A DNA stretch of 64,000 bases from Piscicola geometra (taxonomy: Eukaryota; Annelida; Clitellata; Hirudinida; Piscicolidae), in NCBI GenBank assembly GCA_943735955.1, contig OX030959.1, positions 9,368,915 to 9,432,914 of the forward strand, written 5' to 3'. Positions 16,732 to 28,200 of the stretch are shown piece after piece. Position numbers and translations under genes: made by a program. A model generated the notes under the pieces. It saw only the letters and a program-made list of their open reading frames with translations. It was not told the origin of the DNA and made no database searches. How positions within the stretch are numbered: the first letter of the stretch is position 1; every line of letters begins with the position of its first letter.

Positions 16732-19700
16732 CTAAAAGTCACGAGACAGCCTATATCTAATCAACAACCGTGCCACAAACACCAAGGCTACCTTCAGTTT
16801 CCGAGGCACCATCAAAGACTTTCCACGGAACTGCTCACAGAGCTTGGTGTAGTCGTATGGTCTTGGAGGTCTTTTCGGAAATGAGAGGGGGTAGGCAGGG
16901 TCGTTTTCATCGAGCTTGGCTTGCGGCAAAGGCTTGATGGAAGCGTTGAGAAGATCCTTCTTGGAGGGTACCTGTGCTCAAGTTTGAAGCTTCAGTTGCC
17001 TATACCATATATGCTATAGCCTATATGCTTTTTGAGCTAGCACCATTTAAATGTCATTAATAGTTGTGCTCTGTTAGTACTTATTTGAGTTTGGAATCGT
17101 AAATATCAAGAACACAGCCAAAGCTATTCACATGATTTTCACTAAAGGTTAGTCGATTAAAGAACATTAAAAAAAAATAATCCCAACATAAGCACCCCCA
17201 CTGCCACCACCACCACCACCACCACCGGCAACACCCCAACGCCACTACTACCACCACCACCGGCAACACCCCCACCACCATCGGCAACACCACCACCACC
17301 ACCGGCAACAACAACAACCACCACCGGCAACGCCCCAACGCAACTACCACCCCCACCACCACCGGCAACACCACCACTACCACCGGCAACAACAACAACC
17401 ACCACTACCACCGGCAACAACAACAACCACCTTGCCCCAGGTGAGTCTGGCGACTGAGGCAGTCTCCATGGGCATGGTGGATTGCAGCTTCTTCAGCTTG
17501 CACAAGTGGTCGTTGTGTCTGCTCAGCGGCTTCTTCTAGAGGGATGATGAGAGTGTTGATGATGATGGTAGCAACGATCAGTGGCGCAACTAGGGGGAGG
17601 GGGTGGGGGGACCCCCCAGACCTTTTCGAAGGGTCTCACAATTTTTCGAAAATCGGTGAGTTTTTTTTGTGGGGGGGGGGGGTAATCAATTTTTCAATAT
17701 GCCATAGGACAATGATATTTTTTCTGGATGGCCATCGGGTCTTTATCTCACAAAACATTTCATATATCAACACAGAACATAGAGATCCCACCAAAATAAC
17801 ACTAACATGTCACAAATTCTGAAAAAAATAGAGCACCACTAGAACTTAACTACACTCTTAAATCTTTACACTTTTCAAATGTAAATTTTTCCCGAGCTTT
17901 CAGAATTATTCAACCTTCATGGAAAGGATGCTGAAACTTGCCAAGACAGCTCAAAATCACATCAACACATTAAGTTTATGTGCGGATCAGTCTGATCTCA
18001 TTGCGTGTATCAAACTGCAAGAACTCTTTTGAGCCACAAGCCTTTAGCCCGAGTTGCACTATATGCTCGATGTTGCTCTGACTCTGCCAGTTACTCCTTT
18101 AGATGCAGAAAGAGTATTTTCTAAACTTCGGCTTATTAAAATTCATCTTAGGACGACTGTATCTGCTCGTCGTTTGAAAAGCTTGTTTGAGAATATCTGC
18201 TACCAAAACCGCTACTGCACTTCTTCCAGTAAATGAAATGGTGAAAAGATTTTCACAAACTGATCGAAAATATATTTTGCAACTGAGAACACATCAAAAT
18301 TTAGTTGAAACTAAATATTTTAACAAAAATTATAGACTGATAAGGATCTCATATCAAACTTATTTTTTTACTTTTTACCTTAGCTTGAAAAATGATGACG
18401 TAACTCTAAGAATACTATGCAACTTAGTTTGTAGTTTTTCTTTTGTATCATTAATAAACTAAATAAATTCTTTATCAATTATAATTGGTAGTTTTTATTT
18501 AGCCCATTTACCGCCGCTACCCGAAAAAAAAAGTTAACATGATTTTTACATTTAGACTTGCATTATATGGTTATAATAACAACTCAAGCAAAATTGAAAA
18601 CAATTATTTCATAAGTTTTAATGGGGCAAAATGTTGCGAAAACGCAACATGAGCGGGAAGTGTGACATACTTATGTGCAGTAAAAAATCCTAAATAAATT
18701 GAATTAAACCACATTTATTAAAACAAAAATATATTTCAAATGCAAATAGTTCGATAAAATTATGACTTCTAATTATTTTATTAGTTAAAATAATAATTAT
18801 TATTTTAATTACAACAAAGCAAATTATTTAAAGTGAATTACAACAGCACTCATAAACTGTCGTGCTGTTTCAAAGACGACATTGACGACGAATGTGATCT
18901 TTATTTTAATTTTATAATCAACCTATGAGAGGTTAAAAATTATATTTTCTTCAATAATTTTCAAGTTTGAAGCATTTGCGGTTTGGAATTTGAAATATCA
19001 AAATCATCATTCATCTACAAAATTCAACTTTTAGTTTTAATTTTAATTTTATAAATTTCATAATACATTAACAATAAATTAATAATTTTATTATTTTTAT
19101 AATAACTATTGTAATGAATGACTAGGCTTATTAAAAATCATATGAAATCATATTACGTCAAAGTTGCGAAAACGCACTATTGATTTTTAAAAGCATTGGA
19201 AACCTTTTAAAAGTTATTTTGAATAAATAAAAAAATAATTCAAGTATTAACTATCTTCTCACCCTGAAATTAGGACTAAATTTTTATAAAAAAACTAGAA
19301 TCGAATGATAAAACTGAAAAATTATCTAAGCGAGGAAAGATTGTTTTGAGAAATTTTAAATGTGAACAGGAAATAAAAAATTATAAATAATTAAATAAAA
19401 AATTTGAAATTTAACTTATGGAATTAAAATTTAAAATTTATTGTACAAAATAGGTGAAAAAACTCGGTATTAAAAGAGCAAGAAAATATAAAAATTGATG
19501 TTGCAAAACACAACAGTTGCGGTAAATAATAATTCTTTTTATACTAAAGTTGAGCCCCCCCCCAGCATTTTTGGCTGGTTGCGCCCCTGGCGATGATTAT
19601 GATACAGTTTTTTTTAAATGAAGATAATTGTTGGCTGTTGAAAACAAAAAAACCAAGCGGCTTCTTTCGCATTTAAAACCTCAAAAATAACTGTTCCGAT

Positions 19701-19902
19701 CAGTATTGTTTTACATTAAAATTTTACTTCGTATGGATTCATTGTGAGAAGCACATACCAGAAGATTGTGCGAGACAAAGTAGCAAGAAGAAGTTGTTTT
19801 GGTGGAGAAGGTAGATGAGGACATGCTCGGAAAGATGAGGGGCTCTTGTCGAATCGCCTCACGTCTTTTAAGATAATGTTTGCTGTTCCAGCCTTTGTAA
19901 TC
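16732..19902 (-). CDS. 3' end of an unidentified gene (three exons)
   Basis: Not recognised. Three phase-0 exons on the minus strand: 19902-19759 (DYKGWNSKHYLKRREAIRQE...), 17535-17431 (RHNDHLCKLKKLQSTMPMET..LTWGK) and 16971-16732 (KKDLLNASIKPLPQAKLDEN, then YPLSFPKRPPRPYDYTKLCE, ending LLIRYRLSRDF and a stop). All donors and acceptors are consensus (CTG|gtatgt, AAG|gtggtt, cacag|GTA). The sequence is basic and proline-containing without a clear domain. Upstream exons were not found between 19.9 and 25 kb. The intron between the first two exons contains a hAT element, and the second intron starts with a minisatellite right at the donor. Confidence 0.6.
17190..17430. repeat. Minisatellite with CACCACCGGCAACAC units anchored at a splice donor
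   Basis: About 240 bases of (CACCACCACCGGCAACAAC)-type repeats. On the transcribed strand the intron starts GTGGTTGTTGTTGCCGGTGG, so the array begins at the first intron base after the exon ending at 17431. Confidence 0.85.
17579..19589 (+). mobile_element. hAT element, about 2.0 kb
   Basis: Ends CAGTGGCGCAACTAGGGG (left) and, reverse-complemented, CAGGGGCGCAACCAGCC (right). Flanks GCAACGAT (17571-17578) and GCGATGAT (19590-19597) agree at 6 of 8 bases, consistent with an aged 8-bp target duplication. G-rich inner ends (GGGGGACCCCCC) are typical of this hAT group. It is inserted in an intron of the minus-strand gene at 16.7-19.9 kb. Confidence 0.85.
17935..18240 (+). pseudogene. hAT transposase C-terminal (dimerisation) remnant
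   Basis: Reads LTLPVTPLDAERVFSKLRLI then KIHLRTTVSARRLKSLFE, the hAT C-terminal dimerisation motif (family pattern: P.S.A..ERxFS.L..IK..LR..M...RL..L). No full catalytic domain remains; the rest of the element is AT-rich and non-coding. Confidence 0.8.
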
Positions 19903-20490
19903 CTGCAAATGGTCGAGGTGGCAGTGGGTGGATGCGATTTAAAAAAGATGATTAATATAGGCATCTTTGCGGTTGTGGCTGGGTGAAATGGTAAGGTAGG
20001 ATTAAGAAAAGAAGAATGGTGCTTTTAAATATGCCAAAGCGATTGTTATGATCTTCGTTTGTCAACCATGGCGAAATTGTTTTTAAAAAACTTTGTTTAA
20101 ATTATCTTTTTTCAATCAAGTTATCAAATAAACATCAGTTTCGAATATGATTTGAGACGCCTTCTTCCTAATATTGTGGAATCATGCAGGATTTACATTC
20201 AAGTAGGTGGTTTGGAAGTTCTTGTCCGATAGTATCTTTTTCTTTCTATAATAAAATAGTTTTATTGTTCAGAGAACAAATGAATGCTTCTCCCATTGAC
20301 TCAATATCAATGTCAGAGACAACTAAATGCCTTATAATATAAATTCTTTTTTGTGCATTGAACGACTAAAAACTGGCGTTACACGGAAACATACATTGGC
20401 ACTTTCTGCTTGCACGTGATCACTGCGTAATTCAGTTCGTCTGCACGTTTAGTAATACATTTTAGAATACACTCGGTGAATAAAAATTTC
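19903..20490. other. Intergenic/intronic, nothing recognised
   Basis: AT-rich DNA upstream of the first identified exon of the minus-strand gene at 16.7-19.9 kb. No exon, repeat or regulatory motif could be supported. Confidence 0.4.
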
Positions 20491-20586
20491 GGATCATATC
20501 CGCCAAAGCGGTGCAGACGGTGATTGGACCACACTAACTGCTACTCATCCATAGCGTAGAGGAAACATGCTAATATATATATAGTA

Positions 20587-20589
20587 TGT

Positions 20590-20671
<82 letters not shown>
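20587..20671. repeat. (TG)n microsatellite
   Basis: About 85 bases of nearly pure TG, preceded by ATATATATA. Confidence 0.95.
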
Positions 20672-20672
<1 letters not shown>

Positions 20673-20870
20673 GGGTGTTTGTTTTCATGTGCGTGTAAAT
20701 ATATAAAACAATATTCAAAAATAACACACAGAAAAAAAACATACAGATTATACATTAACATGGCAATATTCCATAGCATACAGCTTACAAAACATACAGT
20801 ATATCTAGGAATATTCCAAAACAACATAAAGAATATACATAAAGTATATATAGCGATATTCCAAAATACA

Positions 20871-21132
<262 letters not shown>

Positions 21133-21375
21133 CACAGAATATATACAGTTGTGCGAATGTGTTCCAACATTTGCCATTATTGGCCAGCATTGTGAATGTC
21201 GGCGGAGCTAGTTAACTTCTGCACCGCTTTGGCGGATATGATCCAAAATTTCTTGATAAAATCTAATTTAACATAGTGAAAAGTTTTAGGCAAAGATTTT
21301 TCAACTCAGCGAAAGCGCAGCTTCATTAATTTCATTAACGCCACTCATTTGAAATAACAAGTAATGCGAGTCATC

Positions 21376-24283
21376 CAGGGGCGGCGATCTGCGGAAAATC
21401 TTGGGGGGTTCCTCCCCAGGGTTGGAATAAAAGAACCGGTATCGACCAATACAGTAAAAGCAATACTATTTAGTATTTTTGACTGTAGTGCAAATTATTT
21501 TTGTATTAACTATTAGTATTTGTATCACCAAACATATAAAAAAAGTTTGATACTCAATAAAAATACTTTTCTATTGCCACTATGAGCGATTTGAAAAAAA
21601 ACAATAGTGATTTTAGTACCTTTTATTATTTGTCATCTATATAAATTCAATTAAAACTAGCCATCAACCCATCAAATAAATTGTATAACATCTTGTTTTC
21701 CATTCATTTCTGAGTACAATAGTTTAAAAAAATTACAAATAGATTTAAATTTGCAAAAGTTATAAACAAATATACATTGGGAGATTTTTGTTGGCCCACA
21801 GTGTATATTTAGATTTTAAATATACACTGTGGGCCAAGTAGATAACATAAAATACCCTCTCTGCCTGTCCTCCTACCCTCTCCCCACAGCTCGTTTACTC
21901 CAATTTCCAAAAAGACCCCCTTGAATGTCTGACCGACTAGCAAATTCTTCTGCTAGCCTTTTAAATTCAGACTGTCAAGTATATCCTGATGTGCATGACA
22001 AACAGCCAGTGAATTGAAGCGAGGCTGTGTCATAGGTGCACGCAACCAAGTCTTAAGACGCCTCAAAGCACTAAAAGATCCTTCTGCAGGACATGACATT
22101 GTGGAGACACAAGCATCAACCTGATCAATCATTCAACCTAAGGAAACAGATGTCTGGCTTCCGTGATCATAGCATGCATTATTTTTTGCGTTTTTCGTGC
22201 TAAAGTTCTGTATTCATTCTGGTTTTTAAACATAGCTAACTGTGAACAAAGACTAGTTGCATTTAACTCACGATACTGCTTGCAAATAACATAGTTCACT
22301 TTACCAGTTAGCAAAAGTGTCTCCAGCTGCAAGTATGAACGCAAACCAGGAGAATCTCGATTGAACCTTTCTGTGAGTTGCATGATTGCAATGTTTATGA
22401 CAGCGTAAAATTCTGCTCGATAAAGTTCCTCTGGTGTTGTTGCTACATAAGTTGGGCCCAGCCCACAATACTTTTGTGGCGGCTTTTGCACCCGAGATAC
22501 AGAAATCGGCTCGAGATCATATGCCAAAACCATACTGTTGACATCTCTGAAAATGGCGTTAAACTGCTCATCTGATCGTAGGCAACGCAGTTCTTGCACA
22601 ACTGAATCAGTCGCGGCAACCATTCCACTGACCTTGGCACTTGCTGATTGCAACGACTTTTTCAACTGTTCCAGAAGTGAAAACACCAAAACAACTACAT
22701 TGAGGGCCAGTGCAGTAGTGCCCTGTTGAAAAAAGGCCTTAAGCTTTTTAGCTGTTTCATCAGCAGTACCAATGGAAGCAAATGATTCCAAGCTAACAAG
22801 TACCACTTCATAATGTTCAAGCACAGAAGACACTGTAGAAACTCTGTTCAGTCATCTTGTAGGACAAATAAGTTTTATACTATACTTTTTATTCAGTGGC
22901 TCATCAGGAAAGTCAATTATAAGAAACACTAAACAATCACTAAACTGTTTGTTGACTTTCCCTGAACGATTGTTAAAAGCACCTAACTCTTGGACAAACT
23001 GAAGTGAATTGCTCACAAAGGGCAGCTGTGTGCTGGGCAACAAGATTTGCACAGTGTGCAGAACAGTGGGAAAACAATGCAATCGGATGCTCACTGCTGA
23101 TAATAGCCTCACAACCATTATATTGGCCGTTCATGTTAGCAGCGCCGTCATAAGTCTGAGCTCTTAGTTTTTCTATTGGTAGCATAATTCTGATCAGAAA
23201 ATCTTTTACTACAGCAGATAATGTTTTTCCGATCGTATCTGGTGGGCTGAATAAACCAATAAACTTTTCATTAACATTCAGAGCTTCATCAACAAAACGA
23301 ATGCATATGGATTTCTGCTTCGACCCATTGCGATCTTGTGTGCCGTCAACCACAACACCAAACTGGCTTGATTCGGCATTAACAGCGCACACTATGTTTC
23401 TAACGATAGAATGAGCTAAAAGCCTCAGCATTTTTTTTGGCAGTTATGCGATATGAAACTTGTAGTTTGATTTAACCACAACTTTAGTTAATGTTTGAAG
23501 CCTTTTGAAATTCATTAACTTTGGTTAATATAAAAAATAAAAAGGGTCGATATTGAAGTTGACCTCAGAATCCCCCTATGAATATCGCCCATGCAAATTA
23601 AGTAGCACAATATGAATGATTTGTTTATAAAAATGTAAATCTGTCTGCTTGCAAAAAGTGAACTGATATTTTCTGAAAAGCATTCTGAATGTCTGCTTGC
23701 GAAAATTGAAAAATAAATTACTGAATAAAAATTCTGTTTCATGCTATGGTTGACGATTATGCTTGTATTAAGATAGGAGTTGAGAAATTATTGTATTTGT
23801 AAAACTGAGGGGGACCCATGTTAAAATGAACCCCAGAACCCCCCTAGCATCACTGCCCATACATACTCACAATGTATTAGCATTTATTTATCCCATGGTT
23901 GACGATTAGGCTCGTATTAAAATAAGAGTTGAGAAATGTGAATTTTTAAAAGAGTGAGGGGGTTCTTGTAGAGGTGGACCTCAGACCCCCTCAGGATTCC
24001 CGCCTACACCATAATGATAAAAAAACTAGGTGAAGGAGTATTTAAGTAAGAAAATAATATTTTTGTTTTAGACAGCTCTCGCTATAACTAAACATACTCA
24101 CAATGTATTACTGTATAAACATTTACTTTTATGCCATGGTTGACGATTATGCTCATATCCAAATAGACATTTTTGAAAACAAAAATGGAAAAAAATGGGG
24201 GGGTCCCTATTAAGGTGGACCCCCCTCCACTAAAAAAAGTGAGGAAATCCTGACCCCAGGACCCCCCAGGATCGCCGCCCATG
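21376..24283 (-). mobile_element. hAT element, about 2.9 kb, with perfect 8-bp target duplication
   Basis: Ends CAGGGGCGGCGATC (left) and, reverse-complemented, CATGGGCGGCGATCCTGG (right), both followed by GGGGGGT. Exact target duplication GAGTCATC at 21368-21375 and 24284-24291. It carries a broken minus-strand transposase (21900-23431). Between 23530 and 24280 there are three diverged tandem copies of a unit containing ATGGTTGACGATTATGCT and a GGACCCCC-rich segment. A short hairpin (TTGGCCCACAGTGTATATTT) sits at 21791-21836. Confidence 0.92.
21900..23431 (-). pseudogene. hAT transposase pseudogene (ZMYM1/DUF4371-like)
   Basis: Three minus-strand blocks. 23431-22973 has FGVVVDGTQDRNGSKQKSIC, RAQTYDGAANMNGQYNGCEA and ALFSHCSAHCANLVAQ (DUF4371/RNase H-like core: DGT, YDGAANM, HCxAHxxNL). 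After a frameshift near 23000, 22852-22980 reads PLNKKYSIKLICPTR, then one TGA where the family has Trp (CxTRW), then the 231-codon block 22833-22138 (NRVSTV..VLEHYEVVLVSL). The dimerisation domain follows at about 22110-21930 (MSCPAEGSFSALRRLKTWLR, MTQPRFNSLAVCHAHQDI). One frameshift and at least two stops; otherwise well preserved, so insertion is fairly recent. Confidence 0.92.
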
Positions 24284-24570
24284 GAGTCATCGAAAAATAA
24301 TTTCAAAATATATAAACACAATTAGTAAACAACAAGCAGCACCAAGTTTGGTGTCAGTATTGACAGGCAAGTCACACAACAGGCGTTTCTGTTGCTGAAA
24401 CAACTTGGCGTTGTCTTTGGAGGCTGTGGTAGGGCAGTGTGATGAGTTCAAATGGATTTTTTATGAAATAGAAAAGCTTTGATAAATAGGAATTTTATAA
24501 GAACCCAGGTTAAACTTCGTGAGTTCTTATGCACGCTCTTGGCATTAGCTAAGAATAAGCAGCTTTTATA

Positions 24571-24773
24571 CTAGATGTCAACCTTCTTTTGTATACTCCC
24601 CAAAATCCAATATTCAGCTCTTTTTTTTAAACTAAATTCTTTTCCGTTCTAATTAGGAGCTACACTATAAAATTTATAGTGTAGCTCCTAATTAGAACGG
24701 AAAAGAATTTAGTTTAAAAAAAAGAGCTGAATATTGGATTTTGGGGAGTATACAAAAGTAGGTTGACATCTAG
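24571..24773. repeat. 203-bp near-perfect palindrome (foldback MITE)
   Basis: Two 101-base arms meet around a single central base at 24672. Only one mismatch was seen between the arms (TTCTTTT versus TACTTTT near the outer end). The outer ends read CTAGATGTCAACC. It is non-coding and has no clear target duplication. It would extrude as a cruciform or give a dsRNA hairpin. Confidence 0.92.
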
Positions 24774-25241
24774 TTCAAAATAGCCCTATAGAAAAAAAAA
24801 CAATTTACGAAAATGGATAATGAAATTTGTATATAAAATAGGAAAATGTAATTGAATTAACAACTATAGAATAATCAATAAATATAAATATAGTGAAAAA
24901 TTACTTTTGCAAGCATACATTTCAGCAACGGTTTAAAATTTAAAATTTAAAATTTAAAGTTTAAATTGCGTTTCAATGTGACAACAGACAACAATCAAAC
25001 GGGTCCATCTAACATGCCAAAAATATTTAAAATCAAATTGAGTAAATTTATGTATAACAAAAAATCATAAAGTATTAATTTATAAAAATTATGTTATGTA
25101 ACTAAATACATTATAAAATTCAACTAATTAAGAGCAGGTAATTACCTATTTAAAAACAAACCTAGTCAATTGTAGGCGCTGAGTTTAAAAAAAGTTATGA
25201 AAAATATTAATTGTTAATTATTAAAAATTTAAATTTTAAAT
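24774..25241. other. AT-rich region upstream of the RhoGEF gene
   Basis: About 470 bases, very AT-rich, with a short AAATTTAAAATTTAAAATTT run at 24938-24965. It probably holds the RhoGEF promoter and 5'UTR. No defined promoter motif could be identified. Confidence 0.4.
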
Positions 25242-28200
25242 ATGGATTTTGAAACAAAAGATAGAAGTTTAAAACAAGAAGAAAACTCTTCTGAAGAGAT
25301 AAATGATGGATTATCGGAATCGTTTGAAAATTATTTTAAAAACTTGAGCACTTTTCTCAAGTTTGATTCGCCAGAAAAATGGCTTCTAGAGAGTTTTACT
25401 GCATGCACCAGACAAGAGAATCTTTCAGGAGTTTTAGAAGTTCAAGAAATTAACACACCTGTAGGCGTTGGGGATGGTAAATATAAAAATTTCGAAAATA
25501 ATGAAATGGATACAAACTCAGAAAGTAATATTTCAAAAAAGAACAAAATCAAATATTCAAATAAGCAAAGTTGTCAAAAAATGATCCAATTATGCTCACC
25601 AAGACCTCAAAAGTTCACAAATATGACGAACATTCCCTTTAAAAAGCAAACTTGTTCAACACCCACTCCATTGACAAGGAGGAAAAGGCTGACATGTGAG
25701 GAGTTTATCAGGCACTTGCAGGGCGCACGAGAGTCTTGTGAACAACACACTGCTGTTGCAAGAGTGTCGAGTGATAATGAAGAAGATCTCAATCATTTTG
25801 AAAATATAATGAATCAAAAATCATTTGTGGGTGCTGATTCTGAAGCAAAGTTGACAAAGCAAAGCAGCAATGTTTGCTCCGTCTCGACTAATAACTTAGA
25901 ATTTGAGCATCGTGCCAGTGTCACATCCCACTTGAGCGGTACTTCAACCAACCATTTCGAGTCTGCATATGTATCACCCAATCAAGGTAGTCAGTTACTA
26001 TTCGAACCAATTCAAGTTTCTGTCACAGAATCTTTATTCACCACATCACATCATCTTGGCACTCCCACGATTTCTGAAGAACAGTCTTCCATACACAATG
26101 ATTCTTGTTTTGTCACAACAGTTACCACAAGTGACAATCTAGCTGCTTCGGCTACCGAAACTGTCCTCACCATTGGAGCATTGAATGGTGCCACAAAAGT
26201 CAAAGACAACACTTTGCATTATTCACAAGTCACTTCCATCTCAAACCAACATCTTCCATTAACCCCTTCAAATATTGACATCCCATCAACCAAAATCCCT
26301 CCAAATACTGAGACCCCATCAACCACATTCCCTTCAAATACTGACATCACGTGCACTACAAACAGCTGTGCGACTGACACGTCCACGGACGACGGACTGA
26401 GGCGTCGGAGGGTGAAGGTGGAGCAGGAACTGATGGCCACCGAGGACACCTACCACAAGCACCTGCGTCTCATTCAAGCTGTGCGCATGCCTGAAACTTC
26501 ATTCCATTCATATTTCATCATTGTTCATTTGTATCTTTGCATACATACGTTTATTTAGTATATAACTAGACTATAAATTTTATTTATATATCACTATTAT
26601 TTATTTGTATCATTATATACATACATTTACTATGCCTAGACTTTCATCACCTCCACCACATTGCAGTTGTTCTTGCAGCCACTGCAGCGCAACCGCCTGC
26701 TTCCAGCCTCCGTCCTCAACCAAATGTTTGGCAACGTGGCGAACATCATAGCGGTGAACACAGAACTGAGGGAGCATCTGCAGGCCTTCTCGGTCGGCGA
26801 GGCTTTCCTAAGGATGGCGCCCTTCCTCAAACTCTACTCCCTGTACGCCCAGAACCACGAGAGGGCGCTGGCCCTGTTGCTGGTCAGTGCTGCTTGTTTG
26901 TGCATCTAGTCTTGTTTAGTCCGTCACTTGGTGCTGCTTTTTTGTGTATCTAGTCTTGTTTAGTCCGTCACTTGGTGCTGCTTGTTTGTGCATCTAGTCT
27001 TGTTTAGTCCGTCACTTGGTGCTGCTTTTTTGTGTATCTAGTCTTGTTTAGTCCGTCACTTGGTGCTGCTTGTTTGTGCATCTAGTCTTGTTTAGTCCGT
27101 CACTTGGTGCTGCTTTTTTGTGTATCTAGTCTTGTTTAGTCCGTCACTTGGTGCTGCTTGTTTGTGCATCTAGTCTTGTTTAGTCCGTCACTTGGTGCTG
27201 CTTTTTTGTGTATCTAGTCTTGTTTAGTCCGTCACTTGGTGCTGCTTGTTTGTGTATCTAGTCTTGTTTAGTCCGTCACTTGGTGCTGCTTGTTTGTGCA
27301 TCTAGTCTTGTTTAGTCCGTCACTTGGTGCTGCTTTTTTGTGTATCTAGTCTTGTTTAGTCCGTCACTTGGTGCTGCTTGTTTGTGCATCTAGTCTTGTT
27401 TAGTCCGTCACTTGGTGCTGCTTTTTTGTGTATCTAGTCTTGTTTAGTCCGTCACTTGGTGCTGCTTGTTTGTGTATCTAGTCTTGTTTAGTCCGTCACT
27501 TGGTGCTGCTTGTTTGTGCATCTAGTCTTGTTTAGTCCGTCACTTGGTGCTGCTTTTTTGTGTATCTAGTCTTGTTTAGTCCGTCACTTGGTGCTGCTTT
27601 TTTGTGTATCTAGTCTTGTTTAGTCCGTCACTTGGTGCTGCTTGTTTGTGCATCTAGACATGTTTAGTCCGTCACCTGGTGCTGCTTTTTTGTGCATCTA
27701 GTCTTGTTTAGTCCGTCACTTGGTGCTGCTTGTTTGTGCATCTAGTCTTGTTTAGTCCGTCACTTGGTGCTGCTTTTTTGTGCATCTAGTCTTGTTTAGT
27801 CCGTCACTTGGTGCTGCTTGTTTGTGCATCTAGTCTTGTTTAGTCCGTCACTTGGTGCTGCTTGTTTGTGCATCTAGTCTTGTTTAGTCCGTCACTTCGT
27901 GCTGCTTGTTTGTGCATCTAGTCTTGTTTAGTCCGTCACTTGGTGCTGCTTGTTTGTGCATCTAGTCTTGTTTAGTCCGTCACTTGGTGCTGCTTATTTT
28001 TGCATCTAGTCTTGTTTAGTCCGTCACTTGGTGCTGCTTGTTTGTGCATCTAGTCTTGTTTAGTCCGTCACTTGGTGCTGCTTGTCTTGTCTAGTCTAGT
28101 TTGTCACTAGGATCTCAATGTGGCTGTTATCAGCACAACAAAAACCACTATTACCACCAAAATTCGAAAAATACCATGTCACTAAAACACCCTCATAACA

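Noticed and set aside
16732..19902. CFAP221-like ciliary protein
   Set aside because: Some loose resemblance in the basic C-terminal part, but no motif strong enough to name it.
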